Part shown: positions 8,004-18,414 of the stretch, in pieces
Numbering within the stretch: the first letter of the stretch is position 1
Layout of the letters: each line of letters opens with the position of its first letter
Source: Caldicellulosiruptor diazotrophicus
GTDB lineage: Bacteria > Bacillota > Thermoanaerobacteria > Caldicellulosiruptorales > Caldicellulosiruptoraceae
Assembly: GCF_017347585.1 (NCBI RefSeq)
Contig: NZ_AP024480.1
Coordinates: 362,001 to 426,000 of the forward strand
DNA: 64,000 nt
Direction of reading: 5' to 3'
Made by a program: the position numbers and the translations under genes
Notes under the pieces: model-generated
Seen by the model: only the letters and a program-made list of their open reading frames with translations
Told to the model about the DNA's origin: nothing
Database searches by the model: none

Positions 8004-9092
8004 ATGAAAAGAGCATTAATTACGGGGATAACTGGTCAGGACGGTGCATATTTAGCTGAGTTTTTGCTTGAAAAAGGTTATGAAGTTCATGGTATAAAAA
8101 GACGTACTTCATTAATTAATACCCAAAGAATAGACCATCTTTATGAAGACCCGCATGTTGAAAACCAACGTTTTTACCTGCACTATGGCGATTTAACAGA
8201 TTCCACAAACCTAATTAGGATAATCCAGGAAGTTCAGCCTGATGAAATATATAATTTAGCCGCTCAAAGTCATGTAAAAGTTTCATTTGAATCACCTGAA
8301 TATACCGCAAATGCAGATGCGCTCGGCACTCTAAGACTTCTTGAAGCAATTAGAATTCTGAAGCTTGAAAACAAAACACGATTCTATCAAGCATCAACAA
8401 GTGAATTGTTTGGAAAAGTTCAAGAGATTCCTCAAAAAGAAACCACACCATTTTATCCACGAAGTCCATATGCTGTTGCAAAGCTGTATGCTTACTGGAT
8501 CACTGTTAATTACCGTGAAGCATATGGGATATTTGCATGCAATGGAATACTGTTCAATCATGAATCACCTATTAGGGGCGAGACTTTTGTAACCAGGAAA
8601 ATAACCCGAGCAGTTGCTCGGATTAAATATGGTTTGCAAGATAAGCTCTATTTGGGCAATCTTGATGCAAAAAGAGACTGGGGCTATGCAAAAGACTATG
8701 TAAGGGCTATGTGGATGATATTGAATCATGATGTACCCGATGATTATGTAATTGCCACAGGTGAGACACATAGTGTTAGGGAGTTTGTAGAGAAGGCTTT
8801 CAAGTATGTTGATATAGATATCGAATGGGTTGGACAAGGAGTAGATGAAAAGGGGATAGATGCAAAAACAGGAAAAGTTCTGGTTGAAGTTGATCCAAGA
8901 TATTTCAGACCAACCGAAGTTGATATATTAGTTGGTGATGCAACAAAGGCAAGACAGGTTCTTGGGTGGCAGCCAACAGTTACGTTTGATGAGCTTGTAA
9001 AAATTATGATGGAAAGCGATTTAAAAGAAGCTGAAAGAGAGCTTTTCAACAAAGAAAATGGCTATGCTTATCAACCATCATATTTAGAATGA
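8004..9092 (+). CDS. gmd: GDP-mannose 4,6-dehydratase
   Basis: An extended short-chain dehydrogenase/reductase of about 362 residues. It has the N-terminal NAD(P)-binding [12 protein letters not shown] motif, the GDP-mannose dehydratase hallmarks KRRTS and HYGDLTDS, the STSELFG active-site strand and the YAVAK catalytic Tyr/Lys pair. It converts GDP-D-mannose to GDP-4-keto-6-deoxymannose, the first step to GDP-L-fucose. I place the start at ATG 8004, seven bases after AAGAAGGTG, because the conserved glycine motif begins there; an upstream in-frame start at 7980 adds residues outside the family. The next gene completes the pathway. Confidence 0.95.
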   Translation: MKRALITGITGQDGAYLAEFLLEKGYEVHGIKRRTSLINTQRIDHLYEDPHVENQRFYLHYGDLTDSTNLIRIIQEVQPDEIYNLAAQSHVKVSFESPEYTANADALGTLRLLEAIRILKLENKTRFYQASTSELFGKVQEIPQKETTPFYPRSPYAVAKLYAYWITVNYREAYGIFACNGILFNHESPIRGETFVTRKITRAVARIKYGLQDKLYLGNLDAKRDWGYAKDYVRAMWMILNHDVPDDYVIATGETHSVREFVEKAFKYVDIDIEWVGQGVDEKGIDAKTGKVLVEVDPRYFRPTEVDILVGDATKARQVLGWQPTVTFDELVKIMMESDLKEAERELFNKENGYAYQPSYLE

Positions 9093-9105
9093 GGGGTCTT
9101 AAAAG

Positions 9106-10035
9106 ATGGAAAAGTCGAGCAAGATATTTGTTGCAGGTCACAGAGGGCTTGTTGGCTCTGCAATAGTAAGAAGACTACAAAAAGAAGGCTATACAAACCT
9201 TGTTTTGAAAGGCAGAGAAGAAGTTGATTTGACTCGCCAGGAAGAGGTTGAGAGATTTTTTGAAAAGGAAAGACCAGAATATGTTTTTCTGGCTGCTGCA
9301 AAAGTTGGAGGAATTCATGCAAACAGGACATATCCTGCAGAGTTTATATATCAGAATTTAATGATTGAGTGCAATGTAATACACAGTGCTTACAAGTATG
9401 GAGTAAAAAAATTATTGTTCTTGGGAAGCTCTTGCATTTATCCAAGAGAATGTCCTCAGCCAATGAAGGAAGAATATTTACTCTCTGGGTATTTGGAACC
9501 TACAAACGAAGCATATGCGGTAGCTAAAATTGCAGGGCTTAAACTGTGTCAGTACTACAAAAGACAATATGGTGCAAATTTTATAAGTTGTATGCCAACA
9601 AATTTGTACGGCCCAAATGACAATTTTGATTTGAATTCATCGCATGTGATACCTGCTTTGATTCGCAAGTTTCATGAAGCTAAAATCCAAGGCAAACCCT
9701 ATGTTGAAGTGTGGGGAACTGGGAAACCTTTAAGAGAATTTTTACATGTAGATGATTTAGCTGATGCTTGTCTATTCTTGATGAAGAATTACGATGATGA
9801 ATTATGGATAAACGTGGGAAGCGGCGAAGAGGTCTCTATTGCAGAGTTAGCTAACATGATAAAAGAAATTTTGGGGTATAAGGGTGAAATAGTATTCAAC
9901 CCTGATATGCCAGACGGGACGCCGAGGAAGCTACTTGACATAAGCAGACTTAAAAGCCTTGGTTGGGAGAGAAAGATTAGCTTATATGATGGTTTGAGGT
10001 CGACATATGAATGGTACGTTGAGAATTATAGATAA
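9106..10035 (+). CDS. fcl: GDP-L-fucose synthase (epimerase/reductase)
   Basis: A 309-residue SDR enzyme with the [14 protein letters not shown] nucleotide-binding motif, GSSCIYP active-site strand, YAVAK catalytic pair and the [11 protein letters not shown] substrate-binding block typical of WcaG/Fcl. It epimerises and reduces the Gmd product with NADPH to give GDP-L-fucose. It begins 13 bases after gmd. The pair implies fucose, or a fucose-derived sugar, in the exopolysaccharide. Length matches the family. Confidence 0.95.
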   Translation: MEKSSKIFVAGHRGLVGSAIVRRLQKEGYTNLVLKGREEVDLTRQEEVERFFEKERPEYVFLAAAKVGGIHANRTYPAEFIYQNLMIECNVIHSAYKYGVKKLLFLGSSCIYPRECPQPMKEEYLLSGYLEPTNEAYAVAKIAGLKLCQYYKRQYGANFISCMPTNLYGPNDNFDLNSSHVIPALIRKFHEAKIQGKPYVEVWGTGKPLREFLHVDDLADACLFLMKNYDDELWINVGSGEEVSIAELANMIKEILGYKGEIVFNPDMPDGTPRKLLDISRLKSLGWERKISLYDGLRSTYEWYVENYR

Positions 10036-10051
10036 AAGGGAGAGACCTCAA

Positions 10052-11437
10052 ATGCCTGATGAAGTAAAGATATGGAGGAAATTACTTTATAATTTAGCAG
10101 GGTTTGTTGCATTAACTTTGGCATATTTTGCAGCTTATCGATTTAGGTTCAACAAAGTTGATTTTTTTAATGAGAAATTATATTTTTTGACTTATGGTCT
10201 TATTATATTGTTTTGGTTTATATTAGTAATCAAGGTTTCAAAAGAATTAAGTTCAGATAAAATTGGACTAAAAGAGATTGTTTTAAATACGTCGAAAAGA
10301 GCATTGGCTATATTTATCTATGTATCTTGTATAGATTTTATTACAAAACTGGGTCTTAGCAGAATTGTGATTTGTACTTTTATACTAATTTACTTTTTGG
10401 TTGGTATTGCTCTAAAAATTCTTCTTATCAAAATTGAGAATATTTTGTTTAAATCTTTAATAAGAGATTATTACTTTGTTGTTATAGGAACAAGCGAAGA
10501 TATCAAATTGATAAAAAACAGCAATCTTTTGAATTCTTATAACAAAAAAAACAAGATAACTACGATTGAGCTCAATTCTAAGAATGAAAATTTTTGTTCG
10601 TACACAATAGATAATCTTTGTCGTTTGATAAAATATTCAATAGTAGACGAAGTTGTTCTCTTATCAGAGTTTGAATTAAATAATGAGTTTTTAAAGAAAA
10701 TTATTGAAATTTGTAAAGCAAGTGGACGGAAACTGAGGGTTGTTTATAAGAATAACATAGGTGTTGAAAAAGTTCAATTAAGTGTTGATGACAATAATCT
10801 TGTATTTGAATTCAAGCCAGTTGAAACAAGCTTTGCTTATATGTTTTCAAAGCGAGTACTTGATATATTAATATCATTGATAGCCCTTATACTTACGGCA
10901 CCACTGTTTTTATTAATTGCAATATTTATAAAAATTGATTCTCCAGGTGGACCTGTATTCTTTGTTCAAGAACGTGTTGGGCTAAATGGTCGAAGATTTA
11001 AACTTATAAAGTTTAGAACTATGATACCTAATGCAGATAAAATGAAAGATCAATTAATGAAGTATAATGAAATGGACGGACCTGTTTTTAAGATAACCAA
11101 TGACCCAAGAATAACAAGGGTAGGGAAAATATTAAGAAGGCTAAATCTTGATGAGCTTCCTCAATTAATAAATGTTTTAAAAGGAGAGATGAGCTTAGTA
11201 GGACCAAGACCATTGGAAACGAGAGAAGCTCTCGGCTGTGAATTTGAGCATCATATAAGACATTCAGTAAAACCAGGCTTAACATGTATTTGGCAGATTA
11301 CTCACAATAGAAATGATGTTAGGTATAATGAGTGGATGAAGATGGATTATGAGTATGTAGTTAAAAAGAATCTGCTTTTGGATTTGTACTTAATATTCAA
11401 AACTTTTTTAGCAATAATAAAACTGAATGGAAAGTAG
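10052..11437 (+). CDS. Polyprenyl-phosphate sugar phosphotransferase (initiating glycosyltransferase)
   Basis: About 461 residues. The N-terminal half has four or five membrane helices and a cytoplasmic nucleotide-binding-like region. The C-terminal half (from about residue 275) is the catalytic bacterial sugar transferase domain: membrane helix, then DSPGGPVFFVQERVG, FKLIKFRTM, LRRLNLDELPQ and SLVGPRP. It transfers sugar-1-phosphate (glucose or galactose in relatives) from UDP-sugar to undecaprenyl phosphate, starting each repeat unit. I prefer ATG 10052 after a GGGAGAG site over the upstream ATG at 10007, which would overlap fcl. The donor sugar cannot be read from sequence. Confidence 0.9.
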   Translation: MPDEVKIWRKLLYNLAGFVALTLAYFAAYRFRFNKVDFFNEKLYFLTYGLIILFWFILVIKVSKELSSDKIGLKEIVLNTSKRALAIFIYVSCIDFITKLGLSRIVICTFILIYFLVGIALKILLIKIENILFKSLIRDYYFVVIGTSEDIKLIKNSNLLNSYNKKNKITTIELNSKNENFCSYTIDNLCRLIKYSIVDEVVLLSEFELNNEFLKKIIEICKASGRKLRVVYKNNIGVEKVQLSVDDNNLVFEFKPVETSFAYMFSKRVLDILISLIALILTAPLFLLIAIFIKIDSPGGPVFFVQERVGLNGRRFKLIKFRTMIPNADKMKDQLMKYNEMDGPVFKITNDPRITRVGKILRRLNLDELPQLINVLKGEMSLVGPRPLETREALGCEFEHHIRHSVKPGLTCIWQITHNRNDVRYNEWMKMDYEYVVKKNLLLDLYLIFKTFLAIIKLNGK

Positions 11438-11468
11438 AGTAAATACTTTTTAAAGGTGAACCAATACT

Positions 11469-12200
11469 ATGAAAGAATATTTGCTTAATAATATGAAATT
11501 ACATTCAATAAGCAAAAAAGAACTATTAGAAAAGATAGGTATATGGGCACGAAAAAATGAGAGTAGAGTTGTTTGTTTTGCAAACGTCCATATGGATATT
11601 GAGTGTGTTGAATCGGAGAAGGTGAAAGAAGCTGTAAATTCAGCAGACATAGTTTGCCCGGATGGAATGCCATTAGTCTGGTGGCTAAAAAGGAAGGGGG
11701 AACATGAACAAGAGCGACTTGATGGACCATCAATGATGTTGGAAATTTGTAAATATGCTCAGGAAAATAATTTGAAGATAGGGCTTTACGGAAGTGAAAA
11801 GGATGTTTTGAATGCACTTATAGATAATCTAAAAAAAATGTTCAATGCTTTGAAAATTACTTATTCCTATTCTCCACCATTTAGGGACCTCACACCAGAA
11901 GAGGAAGAAAAGATTTTGGAAGAAATAAATCAAAGCAAGACACAGATATTATTCGTTAGCCTTGGTTGTCCAAAGCAAGAAATTTGGATGAGCAAGAATA
12001 AAGGAAAGATAAATGCTGTGATGTTAGGAGTTGGTGCAGCGTTTAATATGCACGCCGGTAAAATTAAAAGAGCTCCGTTGTGGATGCAAAGAATGGGGCT
12101 TGAATGGTTGTATAGGCTTATAAAGGAGCCCAGGAGATTATGGAGAAGATATCTATATACAAACTTGAAATTTATCAAACTTTTAGCTACCAAAAAATGA
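11469..12200 (+). CDS. WecG/TagA/CpsF-family glycosyltransferase
   Basis: A 243-residue GT26-family enzyme. Diagnostic segments are NVHMDIECVES, the DIVCPDGMPLVWW block with its catalytic-region aspartate, and SLGCPKQEIWM. In teichoic-acid and enterobacterial common-antigen pathways this family adds the second sugar (often ManNAc) to the lipid-linked primer. Its place right after the initiating transferase fits that role. The C terminus is basic (KEPRRLWRRYLYTNLKF), typical of the membrane-associating tail. Sugar specificity is unknown. Confidence 0.9.
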   Translation: MKEYLLNNMKLHSISKKELLEKIGIWARKNESRVVCFANVHMDIECVESEKVKEAVNSADIVCPDGMPLVWWLKRKGEHEQERLDGPSMMLEICKYAQENNLKIGLYGSEKDVLNALIDNLKKMFNALKITYSYSPPFRDLTPEEEEKILEEINQSKTQILFVSLGCPKQEIWMSKNKGKINAVMLGVGAAFNMHAGKIKRAPLWMQRMGLEWLYRLIKEPRRLWRRYLYTNLKFIKLLATKK

Positions 12201-12227
12201 AAATTTGAAAGGTGAGATAAATTCGGG

Positions 12228-13373
12228 ATGAAAGTTTTACTTGTTCATGAATTTTATCGCCAATATGGTGGTGAAGATAGAGTATTTGAGCAAGAAAAAA
12301 GATTACTGCGTGAAAATGGAATTGAAGTTTATGAATACACATTTCATAACTCAGATATTTCTCTTTTTCAGTTACCTTTTTTAGTGAAAAATATGATATT
12401 TAACAGAAAAACTTATAAAGATGTGAAAAGGATAGTTAGAGAAAATAAAATTGATGTAGTTCATTGCCATAATATTTTCCCATATATATCTCCTTCTGTA
12501 TATGTTGCAGCAAAAGAAAGTGGCGCAAAGGTTATACAAACATTACACAACTATAGATTTATATGTCCCAATTCTACGTTTTACGATTATAAGAAAAATA
12601 AGATATGTACGAAGTGTCTTGATAAGGGCATAATAAATGCAATAACGTCTGATTGCACCTATGATTGGATGCGAAATGTAGTTCTTGCTTTGGTAAATAC
12701 AATTTATAAGAGAAAAAATATATTCGATCATGTAGATAAATTTATAGCACTGACTAACTTTTCAAAAAATATATTCGTTAAATTTGGAATACCTGCTGAA
12801 AAGATTGCGGTAAAGCCAAATTTTATTTTTGAAGAAGATATAAAACCAGTTTATGAAAAAGAAGATTACATTATTTTTGTTGGACGGCTTTCATATGAAA
12901 AAGGAATAATGACTTTGTTGCAGGCAATGAAAGAATTAAATGATGAGGTAAAACTTTTGATAGTAGGTGATGGGCCTTTAAGAGATGAGGTAATAAAGTT
13001 TATTCAGAAAAATAACCTGAAGAATACAAAATATTTGGGACCACAAAAGCGGGAAAAGGTTTTAGAACTAATTGGAAAAGCAAAATTCTTAGTTTTTCCA
13101 AGTTTGTGGTTCGAGGGATTTCCGATGGTTTTATTGGAGGCATTTAGTGTAGGAACTCCAGTTTTAGCGAGTAATTTGGGTGGTATACCTGAGATTGTAG
13201 AAGAGGGGGTAAATGGACGGTTGTTTGATCCGTGTGAAAAAAATAATATTGCTTATATCATAGATAAATTAGCTTGTAAGATAGTATATAAGAATACTGT
13301 GCAGATAAAAAATATATGGTTGGAAAAATATAACTTTGAAATATATAAAAGTATCTTGGGGTGTAGCTCTTGA
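12228..13373 (+). CDS. GT4-family glycosyltransferase
   Basis: A 381-residue retaining glycosyltransferase of the GT-B fold. The N-terminal domain starts MKVLLVHEFYRQYGGED with the glycine-rich acceptor-side loop. The C-terminal domain has FVGRLSYEKGI (donor phosphate-binding start), PSLWFEGFPMVLLEA with the E-x7-E element, and GGIPEIVEEG. It adds a sugar from a nucleotide donor to the growing lipid-linked repeat. It is the last clearly intact gene before the decayed part of the locus. Confidence 0.88.
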   Translation: MKVLLVHEFYRQYGGEDRVFEQEKRLLRENGIEVYEYTFHNSDISLFQLPFLVKNMIFNRKTYKDVKRIVRENKIDVVHCHNIFPYISPSVYVAAKESGAKVIQTLHNYRFICPNSTFYDYKKNKICTKCLDKGIINAITSDCTYDWMRNVVLALVNTIYKRKNIFDHVDKFIALTNFSKNIFVKFGIPAEKIAVKPNFIFEEDIKPVYEKEDYIIFVGRLSYEKGIMTLLQAMKELNDEVKLLIVGDGPLRDEVIKFIQKNNLKNTKYLGPQKREKVLELIGKAKFLVFPSLWFEGFPMVLLEAFSVGTPVLASNLGGIPEIVEEGVNGRLFDPCEKNNIAYIIDKLACKIVYKNTVQIKNIWLEKYNFEIYKSILGCSS

Positions 13374-13720
13374 ATTTTTCTATTGATGGTTTAAAATAAT
13401 GTAGTTAAACAAGAGGGTAGACAGATTTTTGCCTTATTAAGTAAAAGATAATGCGATAATGTGAAGTGTTTTAGTATTAAAATGGACGAGAAATTGAAAG
13501 TAAGTAGATGTTTAAGTATTTGTTATGAACATTTTGTGTGGTTATTTTTAGAATTATCTAGAATTAAAGTATTGTAATTAATTTAATTGATAAAAACAAA
13601 AGTGAGAGAATAAAAGGATTATCTATTAACATATTTTGGAAGTTGTAAAATAGATAAAATTTGAGCAATTTTATGTGACCACCTACATATAGGAATTGCT
13701 TTAAGTGGAGGAGTTATATA
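13374..13720 (+). other. Gene-free stretch before the broken DUF6625-like gene
   Basis: About 350 AT-rich bases with no ORF of merit on either strand and no strong hairpin. A 12-base word, AGATAATGCGAT, near 13449 recurs near 18983 in the other long gene-free stretch of this locus, possibly a trace of shared insertion or duplicated sequence. A GGAGGAG ribosome site at 13707-13713 belongs to the next gene. Confidence 0.5.
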
Positions 13721-14652
13721 TTGAAAATAGGAATTATTATACCTTATTATGGCGAATTTCCGAGTTATTTTGATTTAGTGCTTAAGTCTATGAAAAATCA
13801 GCAAAACTATTATTTCATTTTTTTACTGATAGAAAAATTAAAGATTCTTACAGACTGCCACCTAACGTGATTTCTTATTATTTGTCATTTAACGACTTAG
13901 TAAGGTTTATTGAGGGTAAATTTAAGGATTTAAAAATACAATTGAGATATCCATATAAACTATGCGATTTTAAGCCAGCTTAAGGATATATGTTTAATGA
14001 GTTTTTAAAGGGTTACGATTGGTGGGGATATTGCGACATTGATGTTATTTTTGGAGATCTAAACAAATTTATAGCGGTTGAGATTCTTAACAAATATACT
14101 AGAGTGTTATGTAGAGGACATTTAACAATGTATAGGAACATGGAAGAAGTTAATAACTATTTTCGATTATATCATCCCTCAATATCATATAAAGATGTGT
14201 TCGCTAATAAAAAAACAGTAGGGTTTGATGAGTGGAATGGTATCTTTAAGATATTGCAATTCAATAAAATTCCACAATTTCATGATGAATTTATTGCTAA
14301 TATTGTTCCAGAAAGGAGAAAATTGACACTAACAATCCAAGAAAGGAATTATCGCTATCAGTTTTTCGTATATGACAGAGGAAAAATATATCAATATTTC
14401 ATTACGCAATCAGAAATCAAAAAGAGAGAATTTGCATATATTCATCTTCAGAAAAGAAATTATAAACCACATAAATTATCGCGGGACTGTGAAAGATTTG
14501 TTATAAAGGAGGACGAGTTTATTGAATTTGATGATAATAAAATAAATGAGTATTTTAATTACCGATATAGTTTTAGGGACGTAGTTTATCCATGGCAAAA
14601 GAAAATGAGACAGTTAAAAAGGAAAATAAGGAATTGGTGGTCTGGAAGTTAG
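13721..14652 (+). pseudogene. DUF6625-like polysaccharide-synthesis protein, broken by a frameshift and a TAA
   Basis: From TTG 13721 (after GGAGGAG) the frame reads KIGIIIPYYGEFPSYFDLVL, the start of the DUF6625 family, nucleotide-sugar-transferase-like proteins of capsule loci. The frame is lost at a T7 run near 13818-13825. The conserved continuation (FFTDRKIKDSY, then PYKLCDFKPA) is in another frame and meets TAA at 13981, where relatives have tyrosine. After the stop, GYMFNEFLKGYDWWGYCDID with its DxD motif continues to 14652. A 220-residue piece could be translated from ATG 13990 but would lack the N-terminal domain. Two separate lesions argue for a real pseudogene. Confidence 0.8.
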
Positions 14653-14851
14653 AATCAGTTAAAAGATAGAATAGAATATTCATTAGTTTTCTATATTATC
14701 ATTCTTTTAGAGCATTTTCCTTACTATCTTACAAAGCATAAATAATTGAGATATTTGGTATTTTTTAGATGCATGGAAACTTTAAACGAAAGTCGTAAGA
14801 TTAAATGTAAAAATCCATATAGTAAGTAGAATTAGGAGGAAATTAATAGGA

Positions 14852-16114
14852 ATGATGAGAAACAAAGTGTTAAAGCATATAACCTATGATATGGTTCTAT
14901 CAAGTATTATAATTGCACTTATACTTGTACTTCCCCATGTAGTTAATGACTACATAGTAATGACAATCAGAGGAATTGACATATATATTTTAGATGTTCT
15001 GTTATTGCTGTATTTTTTGAGTCCAATTGGGTTAAAGATGTTATTCAGTTATTTAAATTTCAGAAGAAGTAATGTGTGCAAAATTGGGTTGAATTTATGG
15101 ATTTTATACATAACGTTTAATGCTCTATATTCAATTATGTATCAGGGTAATGATAAAAATGCCGTACTTGGTTATCTTAGAATATATGTATATTATTCAC
15201 TACTATTCATAATTATTTCAAACTTTAATAGTCCCAAAATTGAAAGATTTTTAATTTTTACAAGCGGTTTTTTGATTAGTTTCTATGCTATATTTAATTT
15301 AGTAATGGGAAAAGGTTACAGAGATGACATATTCACGATCAATCAATATATAGACACTAGAAGATATATTTCCTACGTATATGGAACAATTCTTTTTTTA
15401 CCTTTTAATCTGTTATTATGGGAAGTTATACATAATAAAACAAAAAAGAAGCATATTTTCTTGTTTGGAATGTTAACAATTGCTATCATCATATCAAATT
15501 ATAGAACAATATGGTTAAATCTATTGATGACAATTCTTATTTGGTTCATCATTTATATTAGATATACGAAAAAGAGCTTGAGAGTAATTAAAAATGTTTT
15601 TGTATCAGGTTTGCTTCTTTTTTTCTCCTTAGAGATACTTATTAATTATTTCAATTACCAAAAAGTTTATGGTATAAAACTAAAAAATGAAGGATTAATG
15701 ATAGCATTTGAAACGAGAAAAATTTTATTAAGTTCTTCAATTTATATTTTTAAAAAATTTCCTTTATTTGGAGCAGGAATAGGATATCAAAATCCATTTG
15801 ACTTATTTACTGTCCATAATGATTTTGTTCAAATATTGAGGGATACAGGATTAATTGGGTTTACTTTGTTTTTACTGATGATATATTTCGCATTCAGTAG
15901 ATTTTTGCGAAGCAAAAGTTCAAACAATATTGAATATAACTTTAACCATGAAACATTACCTTATATTGTGGCACTAATTAATTCTTGTGTGACAGCATTG
16001 TTTCAACCATTTTTTATACAGAGAATAGGTTATGCATATCTGATGTTTTTGATAGGGTTGATTAATAAAGAAAGAGTTAATGCAGATACTGAAAGGAGGC
16101 AACTAAATCAGTGA
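14852..16114 (+). CDS. Wzy/O-antigen-ligase-like membrane polymerase
   Basis: A 420-residue polytopic membrane protein with roughly ten to twelve hydrophobic helices. A long extracytoplasmic segment near residues 285-335 contains GAGIGYQNPFDLFTVHNDF and is followed by RDTGLIGFTLFLL. The G-x-G...HNDF and DTGLIG pattern is typical of O-antigen ligase/Wzy proteins, which polymerise lipid-linked repeat units on the outer face of the membrane. An AGGAGG lies about 13 bases before the ATG. The stop overlaps the next GTG by four bases. No flippase gene was found in the window. Confidence 0.8.
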   Translation: MMRNKVLKHITYDMVLSSIIIALILVLPHVVNDYIVMTIRGIDIYILDVLLLLYFLSPIGLKMLFSYLNFRRSNVCKIGLNLWILYITFNALYSIMYQGNDKNAVLGYLRIYVYYSLLFIIISNFNSPKIERFLIFTSGFLISFYAIFNLVMGKGYRDDIFTINQYIDTRRYISYVYGTILFLPFNLLLWEVIHNKTKKKHIFLFGMLTIAIIISNYRTIWLNLLMTILIWFIIYIRYTKKSLRVIKNVFVSGLLLFFSLEILINYFNYQKVYGIKLKNEGLMIAFETRKILLSSSIYIFKKFPLFGAGIGYQNPFDLFTVHNDFVQILRDTGLIGFTLFLLMIYFAFSRFLRSKSSNNIEYNFNHETLPYIVALINSCVTALFQPFFIQRIGYAYLMFLIGLINKERVNADTERRQLNQ

Positions 16115-17142
16115 GAATTTTTCATATTGGAATATTTGAAGATCATGAATTGGGTGGCGATATTATTTTTAATAAAGGGTTTATCAGAAATGGAGTAGAA
16201 GTCGTGAATTTTGATTATAGAAGTTATGCTAAAAAGTATGGTCTACAAAGAATGAATAAAGAAATTTTAGAAAGATGCACTGATAATTTCGATATAGTGT
16301 TTATCGGAAAAGGTGAACTGATTTTACCAGATACTTTAAGAGAAATTAAAAGAAAACGATTAGTTACCTCTCTGTGGTTTGGTGATATATGTGTTAATCC
16401 TCCTGAGTTTTTAAAATACTTATTACCATACGTAGATTTTTTCTTTATGACTTCGAAAGGTAGAATGTTGCGAAAATATTATTCTATTTGTAGACCAAAG
16501 GTTGGATCTTATATTATCAACCCAGTAGATCCAGACTTAGCGAATAAATATAATTCAATAGTTACAAAGGATCTTGATATTGTTTTTACAGGGAATTTTT
16601 ACAAGCAAATCTCATCTGAAAGAAGGGAAGTTATTTATTATCTTTTAAATAGAAAGGATGTGAGTTTTTTCGGAACAATTGAAAAGCTATTACTTTGGGA
16701 TAAAAGATTTTTAATGTTTTTGAAGAAAAATATTTTAGAAGGAAGGTTTAATCCTTATATAAGAGGGACTGAATATATTAATGTAATCAAAAGAACAAAA
16801 ATTGGAGTTGGAGCGAATAATTTCTTTAATATAGAAGGTTACTTTAGTGATAGATTAATGCATTATGGGACATTTGGAACATTTTTTATTAGCAATTATT
16901 TTCCAGGTATAGAGCATTTATTTGAAATAGGAAGAGATATTGTTGTATATAGGAACATAGATGAACTTGATAAATTTATTAACTATTACTTGCATAATGA
17001 CGAAGAAAGAGAAACAATAGCAAATAATTTAAAAAGCAAATTATTAGAGGAATACAACAATACAAAGATATGTAAGTTGATATTAGAGATAATTCAAAAT
17101 GGAAAGAGTGATTTGTATGAATGGATTGAAATAGTGAAATAG
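16111..17142 (+). CDS. CgeB-like glycosyltransferase
   Basis: A 343-residue protein starting at GTG 16111, coupled to the polymerase by a GTGA overlap with an AAGGAGG upstream. The C-terminal part carries the signature of CgeB/DUF3880-type GT-B transferases: KIGVGANNF, SDRLMHYGTFGTFFISNYFPG, a regularly spaced EIGRDIVVYRN, and a helical tail. The N-terminal domain has the short Rossmann strands expected (MRIFHIGIFEDHELGGDIIF). It probably adds one sugar of the repeat unit; donor and acceptor are unknown. Confidence 0.75.
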   Translation: MRIFHIGIFEDHELGGDIIFNKGFIRNGVEVVNFDYRSYAKKYGLQRMNKEILERCTDNFDIVFIGKGELILPDTLREIKRKRLVTSLWFGDICVNPPEFLKYLLPYVDFFFMTSKGRMLRKYYSICRPKVGSYIINPVDPDLANKYNSIVTKDLDIVFTGNFYKQISSERREVIYYLLNRKDVSFFGTIEKLLLWDKRFLMFLKKNILEGRFNPYIRGTEYINVIKRTKIGVGANNFFNIEGYFSDRLMHYGTFGTFFISNYFPGIEHLFEIGRDIVVYRNIDELDKFINYYLHNDEERETIANNLKSKLLEEYNNTKICKLILEIIQNGKSDLYEWIEIVK

Positions 17143-17226
17143 ATTTGTAAATCCAAATAAAGTTACGTAAATAAAATTTTGTAAATTTGTCTTTTCAATA
17201 TTGCAAAAATGAAAGGAGAAAAAACA

Positions 17227-18414
17227 ATGAATATTGGATTTGTATCAGTATGGATGGAAAGAGGAGCGGCATATGTAACTAAAACATATATAGATATTCT
17301 TAAAGAAAAACATGATGTGTATGTATATGGGAGAGGTGGTGAAAAATATGAAAAAGAAATGTTACCATGGACTAATTACAAAGTTACATGGGGCTATCGA
17401 ATAGGTGGTACTCGAATAATATGGGAGCATTTTAAAAAGTGGTTGTTAAAGAATAATATAGATGTGGTCTTTTTTAATGAACAAAGAGAAATAGATGTAG
17501 TAATTAAGTTAAGAAAATTTTTTCCTGAGATAAAAATAGGAACATATGTAGATTATTATAAGGAAGACAGCATTCGTGAGTTTTACTTATATGACTTTTT
17601 GATTTGCAATACAAAAAGGCATTACGAAGTCTTTAGTAACCATCCTCAAGCTTTTTATGTTAAATGGGGCGTTGATTGTGAACTATTTCGACCAATCGAA
17701 AAAGAAGGAAACAGTGAATTAGTATTTTTTCACTCTGCAGGCATGTCCAATAGAAAGGGTACAGATCTTTTAATAAAAACTTTTATCAAAAATAGACTTT
17801 ATGAAAAATCAAAATTAATAGTACATACACAACGTGATTTGAATTTTTTGTCGGCAAATATTAATGACTACAATATTGAAATAATTAATAAAACTGTAAC
17901 AGCTCCAGGATTGTATCATTTGGGCGATGTCTATGTATACCCTACATATCTTGATGGGTTGGGTTTAACAATTTATGAGGCTTTAGCGTGTGGGCTACCA
18001 GTAATTGCGACTGATTATGCTCCAATGAATGAGATAATAAATGAGGAAGTTGGTAAGTTAGTGAAAGTTAAGAAAATATATTGTAGAGCCGACGGATATT
18101 ATTGGCCTTTAACTATATGCGATGAAGAAGAATTGGCAAGAGCAATGATGTACTATATCGACAACTTTGGAGTGTTAAAGATATTTAAAGAAAAGGCAAG
18201 AAGATATGCTGAAAAGGAATTAAATATCGAAGACAGAAAAAAGCAAATAATAGATATTTTTGAAAATACTCGTATAATAAAGATGAACAAACAAGATATT
18301 GAATTACTTGAGAAAGACATTTTAGCAAGAAAAGTGAAAGTGATAAAAAACGAAATATTTGATCTTCTACCAGATGTATTAAAACTGGTAATTGCCCGCT
18401 TTATAAAAGTGTAG
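17227..18414 (+). CDS. GT4-family glycosyltransferase
   Basis: About 395 residues. It starts MNIGFVSVWMERGAAYVTKT and carries HSAGMSNRKGTDLLIKTF (donor-binding loop start), PTYLDGLGLTIYEALACGLP with the conserved E-x7-E region, and ATDYAPMNEIINEEVGKL. I prefer ATG 17227 over 17209 because AAAGGAG lies at 17212-17218 and the Rossmann strand begins at 17227. The C-terminal 60 residues are a basic helical extension. Intact, unlike several neighbours. Sugar specificity unknown. Confidence 0.82.
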   Translation: MNIGFVSVWMERGAAYVTKTYIDILKEKHDVYVYGRGGEKYEKEMLPWTNYKVTWGYRIGGTRIIWEHFKKWLLKNNIDVVFFNEQREIDVVIKLRKFFPEIKIGTYVDYYKEDSIREFYLYDFLICNTKRHYEVFSNHPQAFYVKWGVDCELFRPIEKEGNSELVFFHSAGMSNRKGTDLLIKTFIKNRLYEKSKLIVHTQRDLNFLSANINDYNIEIINKTVTAPGLYHLGDVYVYPTYLDGLGLTIYEALACGLPVIATDYAPMNEIINEEVGKLVKVKKIYCRADGYYWPLTICDEEELARAMMYYIDNFGVLKIFKEKARRYAEKELNIEDRKKQIIDIFENTRIIKMNKQDIELLEKDILARKVKVIKNEIFDLLPDVLKLVIARFIKV

